From Actinomycetes bacterium (lineage in GTDB: Bacteria > Actinomycetota > Acidimicrobiia > Acidimicrobiales > Microtrichaceae), in NCBI GenBank assembly GCA_023423215.1, contig JAFAFZ010000652.1, positions 1 to 6,744 on the forward strand: a DNA stretch of 6,744 nt, given 5' to 3'. This document shows, piece after piece, positions 1 to 6,738 of the stretch. Positions within the stretch are counted from its first letter, which is position 1, and every line of letters starts with the position of its first letter. The notes beneath the pieces were generated by a model that did not search any database, was not told the origin of the DNA, and saw nothing but the letters and a program-made list of their open reading frames with translations. A program made the translations under genes and the position numbers.

Positions 1-1
1 C

Positions 2-2632
2 GCCTGGATCGGCGACGGCGACGACGAGTGGTCCTCGGCGGCGGACCGCACCGATCGGAGCGACTTCTGGTGGCACGTCCTGCGGGCGCGGCTCGTCGCC
101 ACCGTCGCGATCCCCGCCGCGCTCGCCTCGCTCGCCGTCTTCGGCCCCGACCGCCTCCTCCTGGCGGCCATCACCGCGATGGCCGGCCTGCTCAGCAACT
201 TCGCCCTCTGGTGGCGCATGCGCGAGGGCCGCCCCATCCCCTCGGCCATCGCCGTCGCCGACCTCGTGACGGCGCTCGTGATCGTGGCGCTCGTCCCGAT
301 CGCGTACACCGTGGGCATCGTCGTCATCGTCTCGATGACCACGCTCTACGTCTTCTGGTTCGGACGGCGCACGACCGTGCAGCTCGTCGTCGCCACCGGC
401 GTCGCCCTCCTGGCGATCGGGTTGTGGCGCGGTCCGGACCTGTGGCTCGCCTCGTGGGTCGCGTGGCTCATCACCTCGGCGCTCGGCACCGTCATCCTGG
501 CGAACGTCGCCCGGGTCTCGATCGAGAGCAGGACCCGGTACAACGACCTGGTCAACGGCATCGACGTCGTCGTGTGGGAGGGCCGCGGACCCCGCGGCGA
601 CGCGGAGTACGTGAGCGACCGGGTGGTCGACCTGCTCGGCTACGAGCCCGCCCAGTTCTGCAGCTTCTCGTTCCTGGCCAGCCACGTGCACCCCGACGAC
701 ATCGGCGAGCTGATGGAGAGCCGGCACCGCGTCGCCGCCGGCCACGACGTCGAGGTGCACTACCGGCTGCGCGACTCGGCCGCCCGCACCCGGCACCTGC
801 ACGAGCGCATCGCCGTGACCCTCGACGCGGACGGCCGCGTCGCCCACCGCCGCGGCGTCGTCATCGACGAGACCGCCCGCACCGAGGCCGAGCGCTCGGT
901 GCGCGGCTACGCCGACTTCATCGAGGGCATCCCGCTGGCGCTCGCGATCCTGCGGCTGGACGACCTGGACGACCCGGCCTCGCTGCGCGTCGTCACGGGC
1001 AACCCCGCCTCGGCGCGCCTGGTCGGGTCCGAACCGGCGCTCACCACCGGGCGGCTGCTGGTCGACCTGCTCCCCGAGTCCGCCGAGGTGCTCGCCCGCC
1101 TGGCCGACGTCGCTCGGACCGGCGACCCGCTCGAGCACCCCCAGCTCCGCATCGGCCACGGCGACGGCCTCTACTCGCTGCGCGCCCTCGCCCTGCCGGA
1201 CCAGTCGATCGGCGTGTCGCTCGAGGACGTCACCGTGCGCGCCCGCGCCGCGGAGACGCTGCGCCACCAGGCGCTGCACGACCACCTGACGGGACTGCCC
1301 AACCGCGCGCGGTTCAACGACCGGCTGGCCACCGCTCTCGCGACGCACGAGGACGCCGCCGCCGCCCACGTCGGCGACGCCGAGCACCAGACGGCCCTGG
1401 TGATGATCGACCTGAACCAGTTCAAGGAGGTCAACGACACGCTCGGCCACGAGTACGGCGACCGCCTGCTCGTCGAGCTGTCGCGCCGGCTGTCGCGCCA
1501 CCTGCGCGGCTGCGACACCATCGCCCGGCTCGGCGGCGACGAGTTCGCCATCCTGCTCACCGGACCGGGTGCGGGCCACGCCGCCGACGGCGTCGCCGAG
1601 CGGGTGCAGGAGCTGAGCGCCGAGCCCTTCCAGATCGACGCGTACCGCCTGCAGGTCGGCGCCAGCATCGGCATCGCCGTGTACCCCGACCACGCGGACG
1701 ATGCGGCGACGCTCATGCGCCACGCGGACGGGGCGATGTACACCGCGAAGGAGGCCGGCGGCGGCATCGTGCGCTACTCGACCGGCCACGACCTGGCCAG
1801 CAGCTCGAAGCTCGAGCTGCTGGCGGAGCTGCGCACCGCGGTGCAGTCCGACGAGATGGTCGTGCACTACCAGCCCCGGCTGGACCTGACCTCGCTGCAG
1901 ACGCTCGGCGTCGAGGCGCTCGTGCGCTGGCGCCACCCCCAGCGCGGCCTGCTGCCGCCCGGCGAGTTCATCGAGCTCGCCGAGGTGTCCGGCACGATCG
2001 CCCCGCTGACCCGATTGGTCACCGAGCGTGCGACCACCGACCTGCGCGACCTGGACGGGGCCGCCGACCTGAGCGTCAACATCAACCTGTCCGGGCGGAA
2101 CCTGCACGACCCGATGCTCGTCACCTGGGTGACCGAGCTGCTCGAGCGCACCGGGTTCCCGCCCGCGTCGCTCTGCTTCGAGCTCACCGAGACCCAGCTC
2201 ACCGCGGACCCGGCACAGGCGCTCGAGACGCTGCACCGCCTGCACCTGCTCGGCGTCCGGCTCAGCGTCGACGACTTCGGCACCGGCTACTCGTCGCTCG
2301 CGTACCTGCGAGAGCTGCCCCTCGACGAGGTGAAGATCGACCCGAGCTTCATCGCGGACCTGGAGCACGGCGACACGACGCTGGTGCGTTCGGTGATCGA
2401 GCTCGGGCACAACCTCGGGCTGCACGTCGTCGCCGAGGGCGTCGAGACGCCCGGTGCGCTCGAGGCGCTGCGCCAGCTCGGGTGCGACAGCGCGCAGGGG
2501 TTCCACTTCGCGATGCCGATGTCGCTGCCGGACCTCGAGGACTTCCTGGCCGAAGCGGCCCGCTCGCACCCGGCACGCCGCGTCGGGACCCACGAGCCCC
2601 CGCTCGGGCAGGCGGCCGTCGCCGGCAGCTGA
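2..2632 (+). CDS. Membrane-bound PAS-GGDEF-EAL cyclic-di-GMP synthase/phosphodiesterase (5' end outside window)
   Basis: Probable inner-membrane sensor that makes (GGDEF) and degrades (EAL) the second messenger cyclic-di-GMP. The frame is open to the left edge, with no ATG, GTG or TTG codon before the ATG at 179; starting at 179 would lose the first membrane helix, so the true start lies upstream. 876 residues are visible. In that numbering, six hydrophobic segments lie at about 29-47, 51-71, 82-101, 102-120, 124-142 and 146-171, with Arg-rich cytosolic loops (RRT, RMREGR) that fit the positive-inside rule. A PAS_3-like domain follows at about 181-302 (YVSDRVVDLLGYEP, HPDD) and a weaker PAS-like region at about 303-417. 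The GGDEF domain (about 425-590) has GGDEF at 511 and an inhibitory I-site RGCD at 502, exactly five residues before it. The EAL domain (about 610-860) has EALVRW at 638, NINLS, ELTET, DDFGTG at 757, VKID, AEGVET and QGF, so the metal-binding and catalytic set looks complete. Domain calls are secure; the sensed signal is unknown. Confidence 0.95.
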   Translation, partial: AWIGDGDDEWSSAADRTDRSDFWWHVLRARLVATVAIPAALASLAVFGPDRLLLAAITAMAGLLSNFALWWRMREGRPIPSAIAVADLVTALVIVALVPIAYTVGIVVIVSMTTLYVFWFGRRTTVQLVVATGVALLAIGLWRGPDLWLASWVAWLITSALGTVILANVARVSIESRTRYNDLVNGIDVVVWEGRGPRGDAEYVSDRVVDLLGYEPAQFCSFSFLASHVHPDDIGELMESRHRVAAGHDVEVHYRLRDSAARTRHLHERIAVTLDADGRVAHRRGVVIDETARTEAERSVRGYADFIEGIPLALAILRLDDLDDPASLRVVTGNPASARLVGSEPALTTGRLLVDLLPESAEVLARLADVARTGDPLEHPQLRIGHGDGLYSLRALALPDQSIGVSLEDVTVRARAAETLRHQALHDHLTGLPNRARFNDRLATALATHEDAAAAHVGDAEHQTALVMIDLNQFKEVNDTLGHEYGDRLLVELSRRLSRHLRGCDTIARLGGDEFAILLTGPGAGHAADGVAERVQELSAEPFQIDAYRLQVGASIGIAVYPDHADDAATLMRHADGAMYTAKEAGGGIVRYSTGHDLASSSKLELLAELRTAVQSDEMVVHYQPRLDLTSLQTLGVEALVRWRHPQRGLLPPGEFIELAEVSGTIAPLTRLVTERATTDLRDLDGAADLSVNINLSGRNLHDPMLVTWVTELLERTGFPPASLCFELTETQLTADPAQALETLHRLHLLGVRLSVDDFGTGYSSLAYLRELPLDEVKIDPSFIADLEHGDTTLVRSVIELGHNLGLHVVAEGVETPGALEALRQLGCDSAQGFHFAMPMSLPDLEDFLAEAARSHPARRVGTHEPPLGQAAVAGS

Positions 2633-2643
2633 CGCGCACGACC

Positions 2644-2669
2644 GGACGGCGTCGGCTTGGGAGCCGTCC
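2644..2669. repeat. Inverted repeat, 7-bp arms with 12-nt spacer, between signalling gene and dehydrogenase
   Basis: GGACGGC (2644-2650) is perfectly repeated in inverse as GCCGTCC (2663-2669). It starts 11 bases after the stop codon of the GGDEF-EAL gene and ends 24 bases before the ATG of the dehydrogenase. A competing inner hairpin (CGGCT 2653-2657 with AGCCG 2662-2666, loop TGGG) is also possible. It could be a terminator for the upstream gene, although no T tract follows, or an operator for the downstream gene, because it covers the proposed -35 element. The symmetry is seen directly; the role is inferred. Confidence 0.5.
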
Positions 2670-2693
2670 AGACCCCTTCGGTACCATGACCCC
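2657..2693 (+). promoter_or_regulatory. Candidate promoter for the acyl-CoA dehydrogenase, probably leaderless
   Basis: TACCAT at 2682-2687 matches the actinobacterial -10 pattern TANNNT and ends six bases before the ATG at 2694, which would put transcription initiation at or next to the start codon. A weak -35-like TTGGGA lies at 2657-2662, 19 bases upstream, slightly longer than ideal. No purine-rich ribosome-binding site is present in the 20 bases before the ATG, which supports leaderless translation. This is a pattern match only. Confidence 0.4.
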
Positions 2694-4298
2694 ATGGCCC
2701 ACCCGATCGATCTGACCTCTGCCGCCGCCGCGCTCGACACCGCCCAGCAGGCGCTCGACGCCGCCATCGCGCGACTCGCCGCCGACGGCATCGACGACAA
2801 CCAGGTGCTCGCCTACGACGTCGCCCACGCAGCAGCCGGCGTCATGGCCGCGCGGGGCCTGCTGTCCTACGGCGGCAAGGGCGAGACCGAAGCCGCGGTG
2901 ACCGCCGCGTTCACCGCGGACGTGCTCGCCGACCTGGCCGGCAAGGTCTTCGGCCGCGAGCGCGAGTGGAACGTGCCCGACGACGCGCTCGACGGCGTGC
3001 GAGAGTTCGTCGCCACGTACCGGGCGCCCGAGTTCCTGGCCGCGCTGGTCGACACCGATGGGCCCCGCCACCTCTCCGGCGACTTCGAGATGGTGCAGGA
3101 CACCTTCCGCCGCTTCGCGGAGGAGAAGCTCAAGCCGATCGCCGAGCACATCCACCGCGAGAACGCCGACATCCCCGAGGACATCATCTCCGGTCTGGCC
3201 GAGATGGGTGCCTTCGGCCTGTCGATCGCCGAGGAGTACGGCGGCTTCGCCTCGGGCGACGAGTCCGACTACATCGGCATGGTCGTCGCCACCGAGGAGC
3301 TCTCCCGCGGCTCGCTCGGCGCCGGCGGTTCGCTCATCACCCGACCGGAGATCCTGGCTCGCGCGCTCGAGGCCGGCGGCACCGAGGAGCAGAAGCTCGA
3401 GTGGCTGCCGCGCCTGGCCAGCGCCGAGGTCATGAACGCCGTCGCGGTGACGGAGCCCGACTACGGCTCGGACGTCGCCGGCGTGAAGGTCACCGCCACC
3501 AAGGTCGACGGCGGGTACCTCATCAACGGCGTCAAGACCTGGTGCACCTTCGGGGCCCGCGCCGACGTCCTGATGGTGCTGGCCCGCACCGACCCCGACC
3601 GCTCGATCGGCCACCGCGGCCTGTCGATGTTCATCGTGCCGAAGGAGCGCGGCGACGCCCACGGCTTCGAGCTCACCTCGGACAGCGCCTGCGGCCCGGC
3701 GAAGATGGAGGGCCGCCCGATCGACACGATCGGCTACCGCGGCATGCACTCCTACGAGATCGCGATCGAGAACTGGTTCGTCCCGGACGAGAACCTGATC
3801 GGGCTCGAGGGCGGCATCGGCAAGGGCTTCTACTACCAGATGGCCGGCTTCGAGAACGGCCGACTCCAGACCGCGGCCCGTGCCCTCGGCGTCATGCAGG
3901 CGGCGCTGGAAGAGGCCCGCCAGTACGCCATCGACCGCAACGTCTTCGGCCAGCCGATCCACGAGTACCAGCTGACCCAGGCCAAGCTCGGCCGCATGGC
4001 GATCACCATCCAGGGCGCCCGCCAGTTCGCCTACGAGGTCGCCCGCCTGATGGCCAAGGGCGAGGGCGCGCTCGAGGCGTCGATGATCAAGGCCTACGTC
4101 TGCAAGGCCGCCGAGTGGGTCACCCGCGAGGCCATGCAGATCCACGGCGGCATGGGCTACGCCGAGGAGTACACGGTCAGCCGGCTCTTCGTCGACGCCC
4201 GCGTGCTGTCGATCTTCGAGGGCGCCGACGAGACGCTGTGCCTCAAGGTCATCGCCCGACAGCTGGTGGCTCGCCACCAGGCCGGCCAGAACGCCTGA
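2694..4298 (+). CDS. Acyl-CoA dehydrogenase with N-terminal extension, (2S)-methylsuccinyl-CoA dehydrogenase (Mcd)-like
   Basis: FAD-dependent flavoenzyme that forms an alpha,beta-double bond in an acyl-CoA and passes electrons to electron-transfer flavoprotein in the cytoplasm. At 534 residues it exceeds the usual 380-400 of the family. Residues 1 to about 125 are an Ala-rich, probably helical extension, and the canonical fold begins near 130. Seen in order: FAD/substrate motif AVTEPDYGSD (251-260), ING..TW..F region (277-286), ADVLMVLARTDPD (290-302), GYRGMHSYEI (347-356), FENGRLQTAARALG (386-399), QIHGGMGY (482-489), and the catalytic-base Glu509 in SIFEGADE, the position of the MCAD catalytic Glu. 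The long N-terminus and the LARTDPD, GYRGM.SYEI and R.QTAARA.GV.QAAL signatures resemble methylsuccinyl-CoA dehydrogenase of the ethylmalonyl-CoA pathway as I remember it. Isobutyryl-, 2-methylbutyryl- or another short branched acyl-CoA remains possible. The ATG at 2694 is preferred over the ATG at 2686, which is out of frame and leads to a stop within ten codons. Family call near certain; substrate about 60%. Confidence 0.9.
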   Translation: MAHPIDLTSAAAALDTAQQALDAAIARLAADGIDDNQVLAYDVAHAAAGVMAARGLLSYGGKGETEAAVTAAFTADVLADLAGKVFGREREWNVPDDALDGVREFVATYRAPEFLAALVDTDGPRHLSGDFEMVQDTFRRFAEEKLKPIAEHIHRENADIPEDIISGLAEMGAFGLSIAEEYGGFASGDESDYIGMVVATEELSRGSLGAGGSLITRPEILARALEAGGTEEQKLEWLPRLASAEVMNAVAVTEPDYGSDVAGVKVTATKVDGGYLINGVKTWCTFGARADVLMVLARTDPDRSIGHRGLSMFIVPKERGDAHGFELTSDSACGPAKMEGRPIDTIGYRGMHSYEIAIENWFVPDENLIGLEGGIGKGFYYQMAGFENGRLQTAARALGVMQAALEEARQYAIDRNVFGQPIHEYQLTQAKLGRMAITIQGARQFAYEVARLMAKGEGALEASMIKAYVCKAAEWVTREAMQIHGGMGYAEEYTVSRLFVDARVLSIFEGADETLCLKVIARQLVARHQAGQNA

Positions 4299-4302
4299 CC
4301 CG

Positions 4303-4331
4303 CTGCCCCCCACCCGACGGGTGCGGGGCGG
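4303..4331. terminator. GC-rich hairpin between convergent genes, likely bidirectional terminator
   Basis: The whole gap between the two convergent stop codons is 38 bases, and a hairpin fills most of it. Arm 4303-4315 pairs with 4319-4331 around a GAC loop (CACCC/GGGTG at the tip), giving 13 stacked positions with one C-C mismatch and one T-G wobble. There is no T tract on either strand, so it would be a non-canonical terminator of the type common in high-GC actinobacteria. The structure is read directly; its use as a terminator for both genes is inferred from position. Confidence 0.6.
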
Positions 4332-4336
4332 GCCGG

Positions 4337-5758
4337 TCAGTACTTGATCATCACGTGCTTGATCTCGGTGTAGTGCTCGAGCGCGTACGCCGACATGTCC
4401 TTGCCGTAGCCCGACTGCTTGTAGCCGCCGTGGGGCATCTCGGACACGATCGGGATGTGGTCGTTCACCCAGACCGTCCCGAACTGCAGGCGCTTGGTCA
4501 TGCGCATCGCACGACCGACGTCGCGGGTCCACACCGACGCGGCCAGGCCGTAGTCGACGCCGTTGGCCCACTCCAGCGCCTGGTCCTCATCCGCGAACCG
4601 CTGCACGCTCACCACCGGCCCGAACACCTCGCGCTGGACGATCTCGGCGTCCTGTGACGGGTTGGCGATGACGGACGGCTCGTAGAAGAAGCCCGCGCCG
4701 GCACCGACGTGCCCGCCGACGGTCACCTCGGCACCGCCCTCGACCGCACGCTCGACCATGCCGGCCACGCGGGCCTGCTGCTCGGCGGAGATGACCGGGC
4801 CGACCGCCACGTCGGGGTCGAACGGGTCGCCGACCTTCAGCGCGGCCACCGCCGTGCTCAGCGAGCCGACGACGTCGTCGTAGACGCCGGGACCGGCGAT
4901 GACCCGGCAGGGTGCCGTGCAGTCCTGGCCGGAGTTGTAGTAGCTCGCCTCGGCGAGGGTCGCGACGACCGCCTCGACGTCGGCGTCGTCGAACACGACC
5001 ACGGGGGCCTTGCCACCGAGCTCGAGGTGCACGCGCTTGAGGGTGTCCGCGGCGTTCTTCGCGATGAGCTTTCCGGTCGCCACGTCACCCGTGATCGACA
5101 CCATCGCGACGTCGGGGTGCGCGACGAGCGCGGCGCCGGCCGTCTCGCCCTGGCCGAGCACGACGTTGAACACGCCCGGGGGCAGGATGTCGGCGGCCAG
5201 CTCCGCCAGACGGATGGCGGTCAGGGGCGTCAGCTCGGACGGCTTCAGCACCACCGTGTTGCCGGCCGCGATCGCCGGGCCGACCTTCCACGTCGCCATG
5301 TTCAGCGGGTAGTTCCACGGGGCGATCGACGCGACCACGCCGAGCGGATCCCGCCGCACGTACGAGGTGTGGTCCTCCAGGTACTCCCCCGCCGCCTTGC
5401 CCTCCATGAACCGGGCCGCCGCGGCGAAGAACCGGAAGTTGTCGACCGTGAGGTCGAACTCGAAGTCGATGATCGACAGGGGCTTGCCGACGTTGCGCCC
5501 CTCGAGCTCCTTGAGCGTGTCCAGGTCCGCCTCGATCGCATCCGCGAGCGCGCTCAACCGCTCGAACCGCTCGCGTGGCGTCGTCTCGGACCAGGTGGTG
5601 AACGCACGCCGCGCCGCGGCCACCGCTGCGTCGACGTCCGGCGCGTCGGAGCTGGCCACCGTCGCGATCACCTCGCCCGTCGCGGGGGCGAGGACGTCGT
5701 CGGTCAGGCCCGACGCCGCCGGGCGGAACTCTCCGTCGATGTGGTTCTCGGTGCGCAT
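4337..5758 (-). CDS. patD: Aldehyde dehydrogenase, gamma-aminobutyraldehyde (1-pyrroline) dehydrogenase type
   Basis: NAD(P)-dependent cytoplasmic enzyme oxidising an aldehyde to the acid; the closest family I recognise is E. coli PatD/YdcW, which turns 4-aminobutanal from putrescine into GABA. The protein is 473 residues, against 474 for PatD. Key residues: Asn149 in APWNYP, cofactor Lys172 in LKPSE, general base Glu246 in LELGGK, nucleophile Cys280 in GQDCTAPCR and Glu377 in EVFGPVVSV. The C-terminus ([18 protein letters not shown]) matches PatD closely, as do AAGEYLE.HTS and [18 protein letters not shown]. Oddity: the cofactor-loop motif usually reading TGS is TGD (Asp225). I chose the ATG at 5758 because its product starts [11 protein letters not shown], aligning with the family N-terminus; the longer frame from 5857 adds 33 unrelated Arg/Pro/Ser-rich residues and overlaps the upstream gene. 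It lies 52 bases downstream of the CitE-like gene on the same strand, so co-transcription is possible. Betaine-aldehyde or another aminoaldehyde is an alternative substrate. Confidence 0.88.
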   Translation of the reverse strand: MRTENHIDGEFRPAASGLTDDVLAPATGEVIATVASSDAPDVDAAVAAARRAFTTWSETTPRERFERLSALADAIEADLDTLKELEGRNVGKPLSIIDFEFDLTVDNFRFFAAAARFMEGKAAGEYLEDHTSYVRRDPLGVVASIAPWNYPLNMATWKVGPAIAAGNTVVLKPSELTPLTAIRLAELAADILPPGVFNVVLGQGETAGAALVAHPDVAMVSITGDVATGKLIAKNAADTLKRVHLELGGKAPVVVFDDADVEAVVATLAEASYYNSGQDCTAPCRVIAGPGVYDDVVGSLSTAVAALKVGDPFDPDVAVGPVISAEQQARVAGMVERAVEGGAEVTVGGHVGAGAGFFYEPSVIANPSQDAEIVQREVFGPVVSVQRFADEDQALEWANGVDYGLAASVWTRDVGRAMRMTKRLQFGTVWVNDHIPIVSEMPHGGYKQSGYGKDMSAYALEHYTEIKHVMIKY

Positions 5759-5782
5759 CGGGCCATCATCGCACCAGGCCCG
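5759..5782. repeat. Inverted repeat, 6-bp arms with 12-nt spacer, abutting the aldehyde dehydrogenase start
   Basis: CGGGCC (5759-5764) and GGCCCG (5777-5782) form a perfect dyad whose inner edge touches the start codon at 5758. In the minus-strand direction a weak -10-like GATGAT (5770-5765) lies within the spacer, six bases before the ATG; no convincing -35 is seen. No Shine-Dalgarno motif is present. It could be an operator, a hairpin covering the start in a shared transcript, or a weak terminator after the CitE-like gene. The symmetry is direct observation; function is open. Confidence 0.4.
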
Positions 5783-5810
5783 TCGCGCACGGAGGCGTTC
5801 CTGCTCGGGC

Positions 5811-6701
5811 TCAGTCCTGGGCGAGCGCGCGGATGGCGTCGTCGATGGCGACGGCACGGCGCGCGTTGTCGACGTGCAGGTTCTCGATCATCTTGCCGTC
5901 GACGGTGATGACGCCCTTGCCCTCGGCGATGCCCTGCTCGAACGCCTCGATCACGCGACGGGAGTGCTCGACCTCGTCCGCGCTCGGGGCGAACGCCTCG
6001 TTCGCCGGCTCGACCTGGGTCGGGTGCACGAGGGTCTTGCCGTCGAAGCCCATCTCCGCGCCCTGGCGCGCCTCGACCGCGAAGCCCTCGGGGTCGCGCA
6101 CGTCGTTGTACACGCCGTCCAGGATGACCTTGTCGGCGACGCGAGCGGCGTTGACGCAGCGGGCGAGCCCCCACAGCAGCGGGTGCCGGCCCGGCACGAG
6201 CGCCGCACGCAGCTCCTTGGCCAGGTCGTTGGTGCCCATGATCAGGACCTCGAGCCGCTCGGAGGACGTCGCGATCTCGACCGCCGCCTCGATCGCGGCG
6301 GGCGTCTCGAGCATCGCCCAGATGCGGGTGTGGTCCGGCGCCCCGGCCGACTCGAGCAGCCGCTCCACCGCCGCGACGTCCGCGGCGCTGTTGATCTTCG
6401 GCACGACGATGCCGGCGGGCCCCGCTGCCGCGGCCGACCGCACGTCCGCCTCGTGCCACTCCGTCTCGATCGAGTTGACCCGGATCGTCAGCTCACGGCG
6501 GCCGTAGGCGCCGCTCGTCACCGCGGCCGCGACCTTCTCCCGCGCCACGGCCTTCATGTCGGGGGCGACCGAGTCCTCGGTGTCGAAGATGATGGCGTCG
6601 GTCGGCAGCGTCTTCGCCTTCTCGAGCGCCTTGTCGTTGGCGCCGGGCATGTAGAGCGCGGAGCGGCGGGGCAGGATCGTCGAGGTCTCGGTGTCGGTCA
6701 C
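5811..6701 (-). CDS. CitE-like CoA-ester lyase (HpcH/HpaI aldolase/citrate lyase family), possibly malyl-CoA thioesterase/lyase
   Basis: Mg2+-dependent TIM-barrel enzyme that cleaves or hydrolyses a 3-hydroxy acyl-CoA such as malyl-, methylmalyl- or citramalyl-CoA. The 296 residues are full length for the stand-alone CitE-like group. Motifs in order: [12 protein letters not shown] (12-23), [12 protein letters not shown] (37-48), substrate/CoA-binding IRVN with Arg74, VVPKINS (99-105), metal-ligand Glu132 in AMLETP, metal-ligand Asp159 in [16 protein letters not shown] (195-200), [13 protein letters not shown] (217-229) and [10 protein letters not shown] (268-277). The [18 protein letters not shown] and DGK..ENLHV set recalls Rhodobacter Mcl2, a (3S)-malyl-CoA thioesterase, more than the longer Mcl1-type lyases; human CLYBL is a more distant relative. 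The start is a GTG at 6701, giving MTDTETS before the conserved RRSALY; no upstream start fits better. No other citrate lyase subunit (CitD, CitF) is nearby, so it is not part of a citrate lyase complex as far as the window shows. Substrate is unresolved. Confidence 0.9.
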   Translation of the reverse strand: MTDTETSTILPRRSALYMPGANDKALEKAKTLPTDAIIFDTEDSVAPDMKAVAREKVAAAVTSGAYGRRELTIRVNSIETEWHEADVRSAAAAGPAGIVVPKINSAADVAAVERLLESAGAPDHTRIWAMLETPAAIEAAVEIATSSERLEVLIMGTNDLAKELRAALVPGRHPLLWGLARCVNAARVADKVILDGVYNDVRDPEGFAVEARQGAEMGFDGKTLVHPTQVEPANEAFAPSADEVEHSRRVIEAFEQGIAEGKGVITVDGKMIENLHVDNARRAVAIDDAIRALAQD

Positions 6702-6738
6702 GCGGATGACGATCCCAACGGAGCGGCGGCGGTGTCAA
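6702..6738 (-). promoter_or_regulatory. Candidate promoter for the CitE-like gene
   Basis: On the minus strand, TTGACA (6738-6733) is a perfect consensus -35. After 18 bases comes a weak -10-like GATCGT (6714-6709), ending seven bases before the GTG start at 6701. No Shine-Dalgarno sequence lies before the GTG, so a leaderless mRNA starting at or near the GTG is plausible. This promoter may also serve the aldehyde dehydrogenase downstream. The -10 is poor, which lowers confidence. Confidence 0.45.

Noticed and set aside
179..181. ATG at 179 as the start of the GGDEF-EAL gene
   Set aside because: The same frame is open to the left edge and encodes a further hydrophobic helix and amphipathic leader that complete a six-helix topology, so the real start is probably upstream of the window.
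28..2715. Plus-strand open frame of 895 codons overlapping the GGDEF-EAL gene
   Set aside because: Its product is dominated by Arg, Pro, Ala and Gly with no domain, and it lies one frame off a gene with complete conserved motifs. Long shadow frames are expected at this GC content.
2686..2715. Short frame starting at the ATG at 2686
   Set aside because: It ends after nine codons, is out of frame with the dehydrogenase, and is only the tail of a shadow frame; the ATG at 2694 gives the intact enzyme.
2349..4571. Minus-strand open frame of 740 codons antisense to the dehydrogenase
   Set aside because: Low-complexity Gly/Ala/Val/Asp/Arg composition, no recognisable domain, and it spans three real coding or intergenic regions, including the end of the aldehyde dehydrogenase. 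It is a GC shadow.
2966..4657. Plus-strand open frame of 563 codons overlapping the dehydrogenase and crossing the convergent terminator
   Set aside because: Arg/Pro/Gly-rich shadow translation that runs through the hairpin and into the antisense of the aldehyde dehydrogenase; no motifs.
5759..5857. Longer aldehyde dehydrogenase start at 5857 adding 33 residues
   Set aside because: The extra residues are Arg/Pro/Ser-rich, match no family N-terminus and overlap the 3' end of the CitE-like gene; the start at 5758 gives the typical family length.
4709..5908. Plus-strand open frame of 399 codons antisense to the aldehyde dehydrogenase
   Set aside because: Composition typical of an antisense shadow (Arg, Asp, Gly, Val, His), without motifs, whereas the minus-strand frame has a full catalytic set.
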